64,000 bases of DNA, from assembly GCA_037623315.1 (NCBI GenBank), contig JBBJJH010000004.1, positions 1 through 64,000 on the forward strand. The letters are read 5' to 3'. Shown one piece after another: positions 36,624-47,069 of this stretch. The stretch's first letter is position 1. Every line of letters begins with the position of its first letter. The DNA is from Halanaerobiaceae bacterium ANBcell28. GTDB taxonomy: Bacteria; Bacillota; Halanaerobiia; Halanaerobiales; DTU029. Made by a program: the position numbers and the translations under genes. Below the pieces are notes generated by a model that saw only the letters and a list, made by a program, of their open reading frames with translations, did no database searches and had not been told where the DNA came from.

Positions 36624-39062
36624 TTAATTGTTTTGTCTAAGGAAGAAATCCCATATACTATTAATTAGATTATCATTTTCTGTTTGACCATGAATATCGC
36701 ATTCTTCTTCAGGTATAGTTTCAAATAGTATATTACCATCATCATCTGTAAGTGGAACCCCTGTTCCTAAATCAATCTGCTGAAGTGGCTGTCCACCTTC
36801 TACAATATAGACACCATGTATATCACTTTCTGTAAACTCTTCATCATTTAATTCAGCTTGAGCTATTGCTTGTTCTGTTCCAAATTCAATTCTTTTATCA
36901 GCAATCCTTATTCGACTATCAAGATAATATTGATATTCTACGATATTTTCTTCAGGACAGTTATTACTTGCTAATAGACCACTTTCTTTGTCAATTCTTG
37001 CTGTTGCAATTGCTTGAGTAATATTGCTAGTTTCTGTAGGGACATTATTTTCACGGAAAATTTCCCTAACAGTACGTTCTGTATATTCATTTGCTAGTAA
37101 ACCACTCAAAGGATCTATCTCAACATCCCGAACAATGTTGTTTGGTACAGGAAAATGTGACACAGGCATATCAGCAACTACATTGTTCATATACCCACCC
37201 CAGATACGGGCAGCCTCAGCACTAGAAACTCTTGTTCTGTGACCTTCAGGAAAGATAAATTCACCCTGAGGATTACGTTGTGTATAGTTCATTGGAGCAA
37301 TGTTATCTTCACCTATCCATACACTTGTTACTAAATCAGGTGTATATCCTACATACCAAGCATCAGTATAATTATTTGTTGTACCTGTTTTACCAGCAGA
37401 TGCTTGATTTCCTAGACGAGTACGCCATCCAGTACCACCAGCATCATCTACAACTGATTGAAGCATGCTTGTTATGATATAGGCATCATCTTCCGATAGT
37501 ACAATGCGTTTTTCAGTATGAGATCTATATATGACATTATCTTGACTATCTAATACTCTAGTAATAGCACTTGGTTCTACATAAACTCCCTGGTTAGCAT
37601 ATATTCCGTAAGCTGATGCCATTTCAAGTGGAGTTACACCTTTGTTTAAGCCACCTAGAGCTAATGCTAAATGTTGTCCATGTCTATCAACATCTTGCAG
37701 AGTAGTAATACCCATTTCTTCTACAAGTCTTACAGTTTTATCAATACCAACTTCTTGTAGTAGTTTTACAGCAGGAACATTAATAGAACGCTTTAATGCT
37801 TCGCGAAGTGTTACAAAACCACGGTATTCATTACTGTAATTTCTAGGCCAAATTCTTAAAGGTTCATCTTCTTCTTTTCTAGCTAACATAGGCATATCAT
37901 TAATAACTGATGATGCTGAATATCCTTCTTGTATAGCTGCAGTATATACAAATGTTTTGAAAGCAGAACCAGGCTGTCTAACTGCCTGTGTTGCTCTGTT
38001 AAATTGGTCATTACCCCTACCACCAACCATTGCTCGTATTTCACCAGTTTTAACATCAAGCGTAACTAAAGACATTTGTGGTTGTTGTGGGTCAGCCGTA
38101 TTACTACGTTCAATAGTAGGTATATAACGTTCTTCAATATTTCTGGCTATTTCTTCTTCTGCTTTTCTTTGCATATTAGGATCAAGTGTGGTATAAACCT
38201 TTAATCCACCACTATAAACAATTTGAGAACCAAACATATTTATTAGTTCATCTCTTACATAACGTACAAAGTAAGGTGCAAAATCATTATTAATTGGAGA
38301 AGTTCTTTTTAAATTAAGTTCTTCATTTTTAGCTTCCTCAGCTTCTTCAGGGGTGATATAACCTAATTCTTCCATCCTATTTAAAACTACATTTCGTCTT
38401 CCAATAGCACGGTCATAATTATTAAAAGGAGAGTAATAATTTGGACCTCTTGTTATTCCTGCAATTAACGCTGATTCACTTAGTGTTAATTCCCAAACAT
38501 CTTTAGCAAAATATTGTTGAGCTGCAGCCTGTACTCCCCAAGCACTGTGCCCTAAAAATATTTCATTTAGATACATTTCTAGTATTTCTGGTTTTGTATA
38601 TAATCGTTCAAATTGTAAAGCAAGATAAGCTTCCTGTAATTTTCTATAATAAGAAACATCCTGTCTATCCAAGAGTGTGTTTCCAGCTAATTGTTGTGTA
38701 ATAGTACTTGCCCCATGTGGTCTAGCCCTACGCTGAATAAAGTTAGTAACTACAGCTCTACCAATACCCCAGAAATCAATACCATGATGTACAAAAAAGT
38801 TAGTGTCTTCTATGGCTATAAATGCATTTTGCAAATCACTTGGTATTCTATTACGAGGAACACTGATTCTATTTTGACTATATAATCTAGTTAGTAATTC
38901 TCCATCAGCACTATATAGTAAAGTTGCTTGACTGGCACCTCTGTAATTTGATATATCAGGTGTGTTTTGAATTATAAACGTGATTGCTCCTATTGTTAAT
39001 CCAAAAAATATAGCTATAAATAATATTATTCCTGAAATTATAACATGTTTTTTCTTTGCCAT
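36624..39062 (-). CDS. Penicillin-binding protein 1A-type peptidoglycan synthase
   Basis: 812 residues. N-terminal membrane anchor (about 7-30). GT51 glycosyltransferase domain with EDTNFFVHHGID (about 87-98) and GASTITQQLAGN (about 116). Transpeptidase domain with SAFK (SxxK, about 368), a central SIN motif and KTGTTNN (KTG, about 559). It polymerises and crosslinks peptidoglycan outside the membrane. The C-terminal 160 residues are a low-complexity acidic extension. AAAGGAGGAG precedes ATG. Monocistronic. Confidence 0.96.
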   Translation of the reverse strand: MAKKKHVIISGIILFIAIFFGLTIGAITFIIQNTPDISNYRGASQATLLYSADGELLTRLYSQNRISVPRNRIPSDLQNAFIAIEDTNFFVHHGIDFWGIGRAVVTNFIQRRARPHGASTITQQLAGNTLLDRQDVSYYRKLQEAYLALQFERLYTKPEILEMYLNEIFLGHSAWGVQAAAQQYFAKDVWELTLSESALIAGITRGPNYYSPFNNYDRAIGRRNVVLNRMEELGYITPEEAEEAKNEELNLKRTSPINNDFAPYFVRYVRDELINMFGSQIVYSGGLKVYTTLDPNMQRKAEEEIARNIEERYIPTIERSNTADPQQPQMSLVTLDVKTGEIRAMVGGRGNDQFNRATQAVRQPGSAFKTFVYTAAIQEGYSASSVINDMPMLARKEEDEPLRIWPRNYSNEYRGFVTLREALKRSINVPAVKLLQEVGIDKTVRLVEEMGITTLQDVDRHGQHLALALGGLNKGVTPLEMASAYGIYANQGVYVEPSAITRVLDSQDNVIYRSHTEKRIVLSEDDAYIITSMLQSVVDDAGGTGWRTRLGNQASAGKTGTTNNYTDAWYVGYTPDLVTSVWIGEDNIAPMNYTQRNPQGEFIFPEGHRTRVSSAEAARIWGGYMNNVVADMPVSHFPVPNNIVRDVEIDPLSGLLANEYTERTVREIFRENNVPTETSNITQAIATARIDKESGLLASNNCPEENIVEYQYYLDSRIRIADKRIEFGTEQAIAQAELNDEEFTESDIHGVYIVEGGQPLQQIDLGTGVPLTDDDGNILFETIPEEECDIHGQTENDNLINSIWDFFLRQNN

Positions 39063-39220
39063 AATGCTCCTCCTTTCAATATCAATTATTATAACATAAA
39101 AATCAATAAATTAATACCCCTAGTTTCTACTTAAACTTATATAAAACTTTCTTCTATTTCACATTTTAATTCACATTTTACATCTTTTAAGCATAAATTA
39201 TTAAATGGAGGGATGCTATT

Positions 39221-39856
39221 ATGAAGTTAAATTTTTTTAGGATTATTATAGTATTTATTTTAATACTCTTCTCCTTATTTTATATCATACATAGATCTTT
39301 AACTCCAGTCTTTTTTAGCCTGGCAGAAGTAGAGGCTAAAAATATAGCAAATAAAATAATTCATGAAGTAGTTGAAGAACATAGTGAACAGATGTCATAT
39401 CAAGATATGATTGAATATATCTATAATGATCAAGGTGATGTTGTTTTAATGCAGCCCAATTTAAAGTACATAAATAATTTTAATTCACAGGTCTCCTTAG
39501 GTATTCAAAGAAGACTAGAAAGTATTAGTAGAGAAACAATTCAAGTACCTGTAACGAGAATATTAGGAATAGATATACTGGCTGCTTATGGACCAGACCT
39601 TAGCATGAGAATGGTACCTGCAGGATTTACTGAACCACCAACAATTGTTGATAGCTTTACTTCTGCAGGTATAAATCAAACAAGACATAAGATATATATA
39701 AATCTTGGAGTACAAATAAGGCTTATTGTGCCTTTTAGTAGCAGAGAAGTAGAGGTATATGCAGATGTTCCTGTAACAGAAGTAATAATAGTAGGTAGAG
39801 TACCACAGATTTATATCGATAGAAATAATAATGATGTATCAGGTGTTTTTGAATAG
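39221..39856 (+). CDS. yunB: Sporulation protein YunB
   Basis: 211 residues. One N-terminal membrane helix (about 5-25), then LAEVEAKNIANKIIHEVV and the family segment VPVTRILGIDILAAYGPDL, and IYINLGVQIRLIVPF. YunB is a sigma-E-controlled protein in Bacillus sporulation. ATG follows TGGAGGGAT. Divergent from PBP1A. Confidence 0.9.
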   Translation: MKLNFFRIIIVFILILFSLFYIIHRSLTPVFFSLAEVEAKNIANKIIHEVVEEHSEQMSYQDMIEYIYNDQGDVVLMQPNLKYINNFNSQVSLGIQRRLESISRETIQVPVTRILGIDILAAYGPDLSMRMVPAGFTEPPTIVDSFTSAGINQTRHKIYINLGVQIRLIVPFSSREVEVYADVPVTEVIIVGRVPQIYIDRNNNDVSGVFE

Positions 39857-39892
39857 AGTATTATTCATAAATATACTCTTGGATATTTTTTT
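39855..39892 (+). terminator. Terminator after yunB
   Basis: AGAGTAT and ATACTCT with an 11-base loop, then a run of eight T after a short gap. Confidence 0.6.
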
Positions 39893-39938
39893 TCCTCTTG
39901 GATATAATATCTAAAGAGAAATGAAGGGGGTTATATTT

Positions 39939-40442
39939 TTGAAAAAGAAAAATAACTTTATTACAGGTTTAGTAGTAGGTGGGTTGCTAGGGGTATCCTT
40001 AGGTTTAATATCTATCCACAATATGGCTGATAAGAAAAACAATGATGATGAAAGCTCTAAATACACTGAACTTAAGAAAGAAATAAAATCAGCTTTAAAT
40101 TCAGATATTGAAGATGAAGACAGAATAGAGGATGTAGAAAAGAAAGAAGATAAATTACTGAGCAGTAATAAAGATGAAGAAGAAAATAAAGAGGATAAAG
40201 CCAATAAAGAAACAGGTTCTGAGATGTCTAAAATTCCATACAATGATACATCTAAAGAAGTAGAAGAAAAAGAAGAAATGAATCTTGACGAAGCAAGAAA
40301 CCCACCACGAGAGGTGGAATTAAAAGGGAAAAAAGAAGGGAAAACAATGGGTGAAGATTTTGCTGACAAATTAAACTTTAGTAAAAAAATCAATCAATTA
40401 GAGGAAGCATTAAAGAATTTAAGAGAAGAAAATACTAAGTAA
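39939..40442 (+). CDS. YtxH-like single-pass protein with a charged tail
   Basis: 167 residues. The N-terminal KKKNNFITGLVVGGLLGVSLG gives one glycine-rich membrane helix like the YtxH family. The rest is Lys/Glu/Asp-rich, low complexity and probably unfolded or coiled. The start is TTG 39939, 8 bases after AAGGGGG. It precedes the PerM-type gene by 18 bases and is likely co-transcribed. Function unknown. Confidence 0.7.
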   Translation: MKKKNNFITGLVVGGLLGVSLGLISIHNMADKKNNDDESSKYTELKKEIKSALNSDIEDEDRIEDVEKKEDKLLSSNKDEEENKEDKANKETGSEMSKIPYNDTSKEVEEKEEMNLDEARNPPREVELKGKKEGKTMGEDFADKLNFSKKINQLEEALKNLREENTK

Positions 40443-40460
40443 AAAATCGGTGATAAAAAC

Positions 40461-41486
40461 ATGGATGATTTAAAGGAAAAGGATGCGAAGATAGCTATTA
40501 TGCTCCTAATTATTGGGGGCATAATTTATTTTATATTTAGAATAAGAATAATTTTATTGCCTTTTATATTGGGTATTTTTCTTTCATATCTATTTTTTCC
40601 TTTAATTTGTTTTTTGCGGGAAAAAAAAGTACCTAAGACTTGTGCAATATATATATTAATAATAGTATTTTTATTAATAGCTGCTGTTATAGCATTTTTA
40701 ATCTTTCCAGTTTTAATGAAAGAGCTAGAAAGCTTAAGTGAAAATATACCTGAATACATTCAGCAATTAGATCAATATATAGACCATTTAAATCACGAAT
40801 ATCAAAGGGTACAGTTGCCTGCTTTGATAAAAGAACTTCTTAGTCGTGTTTTTACGAGAGCAGAAGAACAATTGTTAGTGTTTATGGAAAATTTCACAGA
40901 AATATTAATTAGTTCATTTTCCTTATTAATTAGTCTTATTCTGGCACCATTCATATCCTATTATATATTAAAAGATATGGATAAATTTAAAAAAGCATTT
41001 ATTCGTTATCTGCCAGAAGATAAAAGAAGTCTATTTTTAAAAATAATAAGTGATATAAATAATATTTTTTTAGCTTATATTCGTGGACAAGTCTGGGTAA
41101 GTGTTGTTGTAGGAATATTATGTACACTAGGTTTATATTTTATAGGAGTTAGGTTTTTTATAATTTTAGGCATATTTGCTACAATTAGTAATATGGCTCC
41201 ATTTGTTGGGCCGATAATTGGAAGTATCCCTGCTATACTAATCGCTTTATTATCTTCTCCCACTAAGGCATTAGGTGTAGCCTTGCTTTATTTTATAATA
41301 CAACAAGTTGAAAGTAGCCTAATTAGTCCAAAAATTATGAGTCATGAATTAGGCATTCATCCATTAGGAGTATTGTTTGCTCTATTAGTAGGAGCAGAGT
41401 TAATGGGATTATGGGGAATTATTTTGGCGGTACCAGTAGCTGCAATATTAAAAATATTTTTTAAAATTTTTATTGAAAAATATTAG
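40461..41486 (+). CDS. AI-2E transporter/PerM (UPF0118) family permease
   Basis: 341 residues with about eight membrane helices. The C-terminal family motifs ISNMAPFVGPIIGSIPA (about 242-258) and the QVESSLISPKIMSHELGIHPL region (about 284-305) are clear. Members transport autoinducer-2, Na+/H+ or unknown solutes, and the substrate cannot be told from sequence. The gene lies directly before alaS, as in many Firmicutes. Confidence 0.9.
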   Translation: MDDLKEKDAKIAIMLLIIGGIIYFIFRIRIILLPFILGIFLSYLFFPLICFLREKKVPKTCAIYILIIVFLLIAAVIAFLIFPVLMKELESLSENIPEYIQQLDQYIDHLNHEYQRVQLPALIKELLSRVFTRAEEQLLVFMENFTEILISSFSLLISLILAPFISYYILKDMDKFKKAFIRYLPEDKRSLFLKIISDINNIFLAYIRGQVWVSVVVGILCTLGLYFIGVRFFIILGIFATISNMAPFVGPIIGSIPAILIALLSSPTKALGVALLYFIIQQVESSLISPKIMSHELGIHPLGVLFALLVGAELMGLWGIILAVPVAAILKIFFKIFIEKY

Positions 41487-41506
41487 CAGCCTTAATTGAC
41501 AAATAA

Positions 41507-41535
41507 TTGACAAATACTTCGATTTTTAGTATTAT
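41507..41535 (+). promoter_or_regulatory. Promoter of alaS
   Basis: TTGACA (41507-41512), 17 bases, TATTAT (41530-41535). A second TTGACA lies at 41496. No T-box sequence is seen in the 130-base leader, unlike metG, thrS and pheS. Confidence 0.7.
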
Positions 41536-41668
41536 TTAATTTATAATAGTTTATAAGCTGTTCTTACATAAAGCTTAATATAAGTGAGTTCTTAGTTTCA
41601 GAGGGAGTATTAGTGGCAATTGGCTCTCGGATAAATATAAGAATTGCTATAAGTGGGAGGGTGTAAAT

Positions 41669-44290
41669 ATGGTAATGACAGGAAATGAAGTTCGAAAAGC
41701 ATATCTTGATTTTTTTGAAGAAAAAGGACATTTGGTGTTAGCTAGTGCACCATTAATTCCACAAAACGATCCAAGTATTTTGTGGATTAATGCGGGGATG
41801 GCCCCTTTTAAGAATTATTTTAATGGTATAGAAACACCACCAAGAGATAGGGTTGCTACTAGTCAAAAATGTATCAGGACAAATGACATTGAAAATGTAG
41901 GTAAAACAGATCGACATCATACTTTTTTTGAAATGTTAGGAAACTTTTCTTTTGGGGATTATTTCAAAAAAGAAGCAATCACTTGGGCTTGGGAATTTAT
42001 AACTGAAGTATTAAAAATGGAAGAAGAACGTTTATGGATTACTGTATATCAAGATGATGATGAAGCATTTAATATTTGGCATAATGATGTAGGTGTTCCT
42101 AAAGAAAGAATCTTAAGAATGGGTAAAAAGGATAATTTCTGGGAAATAGGCACTGGTCCTTGTGGCCCTTGTTCTGAGATTCATTATGATCGTGGAATTG
42201 AATATGGAGATAGTGAAGAAGATGTAATTGGCGGTGAAGGAGATCGTTTCTTAGAGATTTGGAATTTAGTATTTACTCAGTATGATAAAAAGGAATCTGG
42301 TGAATATGAATTATTAAAAAATAAAAATATTGATACAGGTATGGGTTTAGAAAGAGTAGCTTCTATTTTACAAGGAGTTGATTCTAACTTTGAAACTGAT
42401 CTATTAAAGCCAATGATTGATTTTTTAGAGTCAGATAGTGGATTTGACTACAGTCAAGATGATGAGACAAAGACTACCTTTAGAGTGATAGCAGATCATA
42501 GTCGTGGTGCAAGTATGGCTATATTTGACGGTGCTTTGCCTAGCAATGAGGGACGGGGCTATGTAATTCGTCGTATTATCCGTCGAGCTGTTCGCTTTGG
42601 TAAAAATATAAATTACAAAGAACCATTCTTGTATAAATTAGTACCTGTTGTAATTGAAACTATGAAAGAAGCTTATCCAGAGCTTCAAGAAAAGGCTGAG
42701 TACTTGCAAAAGGTTATTAAGGCAGAAGAAGAGCGTTTCTTATTAACTCTTGATCAAGGCCTAATAAAATTAAATGATATGATAGAGGAATTGAAGAATG
42801 AAGGACAAGAACTTTTGTCTGGTGAAAATGCCTTTAAATTATATGATACTTATGGTTTTCCTCTTGATTTAACAAATGATGTATTGGAAGAAGAAGGACT
42901 TACTGTAGATGAGAATGGCTTTGAAGCAGAAATGGAAAAACAAAGACAACGAGCACGTGATGCCAGGGAAGATGTAGGATTTAATGCCTCTGAACAAGAA
43001 ATAATATATCGTGACGTAATGGAGAATAATGGAGATATAGAATTTACTGGTTATGAACACTATGAAGATAAGTCAAAAATAATTAGTATTATATCTGAGG
43101 GTAAGGAAGTAGAATCATTAAGTGCAGGAAAAAAAGGTGAAATAATATTAGATAGTACACCCTTCTATGCTGAAAGTGGAGGTCAAGTTGGAGATAAAGG
43201 TATCCTAAGGCTTGATGGAAACCTGGCTAAAGTTTATGATACTAAAAAAAGACTAGGCTTAATTGTCCATTACATTGAAGTTGAAGAAGGTAGATTAAAT
43301 AAGAATCAAGAAGTAGAAGCTCGGGTATACTCTGATATTAGAAAGGCTACTGCTCGAAATCACTCAGCTACTCATTTATTGCATAAGGCATTAAAAGAAG
43401 TTTTAGGTGATCATGTCAAACAGGCAGGTTCACTTGTTGAAGCAGATAGGCTTAGATTTGATTTTAATCACTTTAACAAAATGAATGATGATGAGATTGC
43501 TGCAGTAGAGGCGAAAGTAAATCAGGCAATTATGTCAAATTTATCTGTAAAAACATTAATTACTAGTATGGATGAGGCTAGAGAAGCTGGAGTTACTGCA
43601 TTATTTGGAGAAAAATATGGTGAAAAAGTAAGAGTTGTTAGCATGGGAGATTATAGTAAGGAACTATGTGCTGGTACTCATGTTCAGGCAACAGGAGAAA
43701 TAGGTTTCTTCAAAATTCTAAGTGAATCTAGTGTTGCAGCAGGTGTACGTAGAATTGAAGCTATATCAGGTGAAGAATTAATTAATTTTATTAATAAACA
43801 AGAAAATTTAATTGCCAGTATAGCAGATAAATTAAAAACTACTGAAGACAAACTTATGGAAAGAATAGATACCTTGATTTTAGAGCAAAAAGAACTAGAA
43901 AAAGAAATGAACTCACTGAAAGACCGTTTAGCTAACTCAACTACCGGAGATTTAATAGATGAAGTTGAAGAGATAAATGGCGTGAGTATTATTACCACAT
44001 CCCTTGATGGAATAGATAATGAAGCATTAAGGAAATTATCTGATCAATTGAAAGAAAAATTAGGGTCTGGAATAATAGTTCTTGCTTCAAATTTAGGAGA
44101 AAAAGTACTATTTGTAGCTTCAGTTACTGATGATTTAGTAAAAGAAGGTTATCATGCAGGTAAGATAGTTTCCAAGGTAGCAAAAGTTGCAGGTGGAGGC
44201 GGTGGAGGACGTCCGGATATGGCCCAAGCAGGAGCACGTGATTCCTCTAAAATTCAGGAAGCTCTTAAAGAAGCGAAAAAATTATTATAA
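41669..44290 (+). CDS. alaS: Alanyl-tRNA synthetase
   Basis: 873 residues, full length. Class II core with GNFSFGDYFK and GTGPCGPCSE, the anticodon-binding helical part, and an editing domain with zinc ligands HSATHLLH (about 568) and CAGTH (about 670). A coiled segment is followed by the C-terminal DHHA1 domain ending GGGGGGRPDMAQAG. It charges tRNA-Ala and clears Ser/Gly-tRNA-Ala. ATG 41669 follows GGGAGGGTG; ATG 41675 is an alternative. Confidence 0.98.
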   Translation: MVMTGNEVRKAYLDFFEEKGHLVLASAPLIPQNDPSILWINAGMAPFKNYFNGIETPPRDRVATSQKCIRTNDIENVGKTDRHHTFFEMLGNFSFGDYFKKEAITWAWEFITEVLKMEEERLWITVYQDDDEAFNIWHNDVGVPKERILRMGKKDNFWEIGTGPCGPCSEIHYDRGIEYGDSEEDVIGGEGDRFLEIWNLVFTQYDKKESGEYELLKNKNIDTGMGLERVASILQGVDSNFETDLLKPMIDFLESDSGFDYSQDDETKTTFRVIADHSRGASMAIFDGALPSNEGRGYVIRRIIRRAVRFGKNINYKEPFLYKLVPVVIETMKEAYPELQEKAEYLQKVIKAEEERFLLTLDQGLIKLNDMIEELKNEGQELLSGENAFKLYDTYGFPLDLTNDVLEEEGLTVDENGFEAEMEKQRQRARDAREDVGFNASEQEIIYRDVMENNGDIEFTGYEHYEDKSKIISIISEGKEVESLSAGKKGEIILDSTPFYAESGGQVGDKGILRLDGNLAKVYDTKKRLGLIVHYIEVEEGRLNKNQEVEARVYSDIRKATARNHSATHLLHKALKEVLGDHVKQAGSLVEADRLRFDFNHFNKMNDDEIAAVEAKVNQAIMSNLSVKTLITSMDEAREAGVTALFGEKYGEKVRVVSMGDYSKELCAGTHVQATGEIGFFKILSESSVAAGVRRIEAISGEELINFINKQENLIASIADKLKTTEDKLMERIDTLILEQKELEKEMNSLKDRLANSTTGDLIDEVEEINGVSIITTSLDGIDNEALRKLSDQLKEKLGSGIIVLASNLGEKVLFVASVTDDLVKEGYHAGKIVSKVAKVAGGGGGGRPDMAQAGARDSSKIQEALKEAKKLL

Positions 44291-44510
44291 ATATCTAATA
44301 AGAAACAGGATTTAGCAAAGAAATAACGAATATAATAAGTATAAGAGATATTTTCTTGGAAAGATTATCAAATAAGGTGTTAATCTATATTAAAATTATA
44401 ATTATGATACAAATATGATACAAATAAGATACTAATATGATTCTAATAATTTTCTTAGTAATAATTTTGATTTTAATATAGAAAACCTGGATAATTAAGG
44501 AAGTGATTAT

Positions 44511-44783
44511 ATGCCTAATGAAAAAATTAACGATAAGACTATGAGATTTAAGGTTATCAAAGAGGATTTAAGTGAGACTGCTTATCTTATGCAAAAAGTT
44601 TATCAAGCGTTAGAGGAAAAAGGCTATAATCCTGTCAATCAAATAGTGGGGTATTTATTGTCAGGTGATCCTGCATACATTACTAGTTATAAGGATGCTC
44701 GCACTATGATAAGAACTATTGATAGAGATGAGATTATAGAAGAATTATTAAGAAATTATTTACGAGTTAATCATATAGAGTAA
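44511..44783 (+). CDS. ireB: IreB-family regulatory phosphoprotein
   Basis: 90 residues, UPF0297/YrzL type: [11 protein letters not shown] near the N-terminus, [21 protein letters not shown], and [18 protein letters not shown]. In Enterococcus IreB is the substrate of the Ser/Thr kinase IreK and modulates envelope stress and cephalosporin resistance; an N-terminal Thr is the phosphosite there. Normally followed by ruvX and yrzB, but here three other genes come between. AAGGAAGTG precedes ATG. Confidence 0.92.
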   Translation: MPNEKINDKTMRFKVIKEDLSETAYLMQKVYQALEEKGYNPVNQIVGYLLSGDPAYITSYKDARTMIRTIDRDEIIEELLRNYLRVNHIE

Positions 44784-44832
44784 TTTCTAAATTGATAAGT
44801 TATTAAATTGTCAAAAAGAAGGGAGTTTCTTA

Positions 44833-47010
44833 TTGAGAAGATATATATTTCTTTTCTTATTGATAATTTTACTTTTCTCTGTAAAGATAAATGCAGAGGC
44901 AGCTAATGATAATCACTCACTAGATTTGATTATGATTGTAATCGATAGATTAAGTATTGAAGAGCTTATCTTAACAGACACAGCAAATATTGATTATTTA
45001 CAAAAAGAAGGTGCTTTTAGTTTGATGAATGTCCGAACTGCTGGATATTTGCATCCTGAAAGCACCTATTTAACTGCCGGTGCAGGAAATCGTTGCCAGG
45101 GGAGTAAAATATCGCATAAGGCAAAAAGCTACGGTGAAGGTGCATTGAATAGGAAAATTTCAGAATTGTCTGCAATAAACCTAAAAACAAATTATCAAGC
45201 TAAGCCAGGTTTGTTGGGTGATATTGCTAGAGATAATGATATAAGTATTGCTGTTATAGGAAATTCGGATAATATTGATGCCGAAAGAAGAACTATTATA
45301 TCAATGGTAATGGATAGTGATGGCTTTGTTCCATATGCTGATATAAGCAAAGAGATTTTAAAAGAAGTACCTTATCCCTGGGCTTATCAAAGTGATTTTG
45401 CTAAAATGGAGAAACGTTTTTTGGAGTATAAGGAGAAAGCCAATACTATTGTTATAGAAACAGGAGACATATCACGTATTGAGGAGTTTTATCAAAGTAG
45501 GAAAGAAGAGGATGCTAAGAAAAAAAGAGAAGAAAGAGAACTTCCTATTAGAGAAACTGATGGAAATTATAAAGAAATAGGAATAAGAGAGATTCAAGAA
45601 TATAAAGCTGAGTCCTTAAAAAAAATTGATCAATTTATAGGATTTATAATAGAAAATATTAAGCTAGAAGAAACTCAGCTAGTAATATTTGCCCCAACAC
45701 CTTCATATCAATCATTAAGACAAAATGAAAATATGTCCTGGTTATTAATAAGTGGAAGAGATCTAAATCATGGTTTCTTAAGCTCTACTTCGACTAGACG
45801 AAAAGGTATTATAAGTATTTCAGACATACTACCATTATTTTTTATGTCCAATCAAATCCAGGCTTATAATAATTTGTTTTCTGTATATGAAGAAGAAGTT
45901 AATTGGGATATACTTAGTTCTTTAAATCAGAGAGTTTCATTTATATACCAGATTCGCCCATCCTTTATTCAAGCTTTTATTTTTTTTCAATTAATACTAA
46001 TATTTATGGCTATCTTAAAGATATTATTTAAGAAAATTTCAAAAAGCATCATATTTTATAATGTTTTTGAATACCTATTATTATCTATACTGCTTGTTCC
46101 AATAAATTATATGTTTATATCAGTATTAGATATTTTCTCAGTCTCAAAAATTTTAACAATCTTAATAGTCTTAAGTATTTTAGAAGTGTTTTTGCTTTTG
46201 AAATATACAAATACTAAGTTTACTCGTCTTATGTTAATATCTAGCTCTTTAGTTTTCTTAATTTCTCTTAATCTTATATTAGATTATCAGATGTTGGGAG
46301 ATACAATACTTGGATATTCTTCAATAATAGGGGCCAGGTATTATGGTCTAGGTAATGAATATATGGGTTTTTTCCTTGGTGCTATTTTGATCAGTGTAGC
46401 TAGATTTATGGAAAAATTAGAAGAAAGAAATATAAAATCAATCTCTATAAATTATATAAATTATCTTATTGCTTTTTTATATTTGATTTTTACATATTTT
46501 ATAGGAGCAGCACATCTAGGAGCTAACTTTGGTGGAATGATTACGGCTTTACTGGCTTTTTCCGTTGCATATTATTCTACTTTAAAAAAAGGTCGCCACT
46601 TGATAATTTTTATAGGGATTTCTTTTCTTTTATTAATTTTATATTTTGATTATAGTGGTTTTTTTGGTGTAAGTAGTCATATTGGTCAAGCAACAAAAAA
46701 GATATTTGAAACTGATTGGCAGTGGCTTTATAATACTTTAATACGTAAACTCAGTATGAATTTAAAGCTTTTGCGTTGGACAATCTGGACCAGGGTTTTG
46801 CTAGCTATGATTATTTATCTATTCTTCCTTATTAAAAGACCTGGACCTCAACTTAAAAAATTCTTTTTGGCAAATCCCTATTTAAAAGCAGCTATTTCAG
46901 GGGCTCTTGCAGCTAGTTTGCTGACTATGTTTGTTAATGATTCAGGGGTAGTTGCTGCGGCAACAATACTTTTTTATCCTATAATGACCTTATTATATCT
47001 AACAGATTAA
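44833..47010 (+). CDS. Polytopic membrane protein with extracytoplasmic phosphatase-like domain
   Basis: 725 residues. A signal-like helix (about 3-22) is followed by a soluble half (about 25-370). DLIMIVIDRLS near the start and a later IVIFAPTPSYQSL region resemble the alkaline-phosphatase/sulfatase fold, but typical metal ligands are not evident. Residues about 378-725 hold some nine membrane helices, with GARYYGLGNEYMGFFLG and AAHLGANFGGMITALLAF conserved-looking between them. Glycine- and histidine-rich loops suggest an enzyme or flippase. Function unknown. TTG start behind AAGGGAG. First of a three-gene module. Confidence 0.65.
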   Translation: MRRYIFLFLLIILLFSVKINAEAANDNHSLDLIMIVIDRLSIEELILTDTANIDYLQKEGAFSLMNVRTAGYLHPESTYLTAGAGNRCQGSKISHKAKSYGEGALNRKISELSAINLKTNYQAKPGLLGDIARDNDISIAVIGNSDNIDAERRTIISMVMDSDGFVPYADISKEILKEVPYPWAYQSDFAKMEKRFLEYKEKANTIVIETGDISRIEEFYQSRKEEDAKKKREERELPIRETDGNYKEIGIREIQEYKAESLKKIDQFIGFIIENIKLEETQLVIFAPTPSYQSLRQNENMSWLLISGRDLNHGFLSSTSTRRKGIISISDILPLFFMSNQIQAYNNLFSVYEEEVNWDILSSLNQRVSFIYQIRPSFIQAFIFFQLILIFMAILKILFKKISKSIIFYNVFEYLLLSILLVPINYMFISVLDIFSVSKILTILIVLSILEVFLLLKYTNTKFTRLMLISSSLVFLISLNLILDYQMLGDTILGYSSIIGARYYGLGNEYMGFFLGAILISVARFMEKLEERNIKSISINYINYLIAFLYLIFTYFIGAAHLGANFGGMITALLAFSVAYYSTLKKGRHLIIFIGISFLLLILYFDYSGFFGVSSHIGQATKKIFETDWQWLYNTLIRKLSMNLKLLRWTIWTRVLLAMIIYLFFLIKRPGPQLKKFFLANPYLKAAISGALAASLLTMFVNDSGVVAAATILFYPIMTLLYLTD

Positions 47011-47069
47011 ATTATACTTATAAAATAGTTAATATTTGTTAATAATACCATAATAGAGGGGAGAATATA

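Noticed and set aside
39911-40393. 160-codon Ser/Phe-rich frame on the minus strand
   Set aside because: It is the complement of the Lys/Glu-rich tail of the YtxH-like gene; Ser-Ser and Phe runs are what GAA/AAA-rich DNA gives in reverse, and no ribosome site is seen.
41536-41668. T-box or other riboswitch ahead of alaS
   Set aside because: No TGGNACC T-box sequence, specifier motif or terminator hairpin is present; only a promoter is seen.
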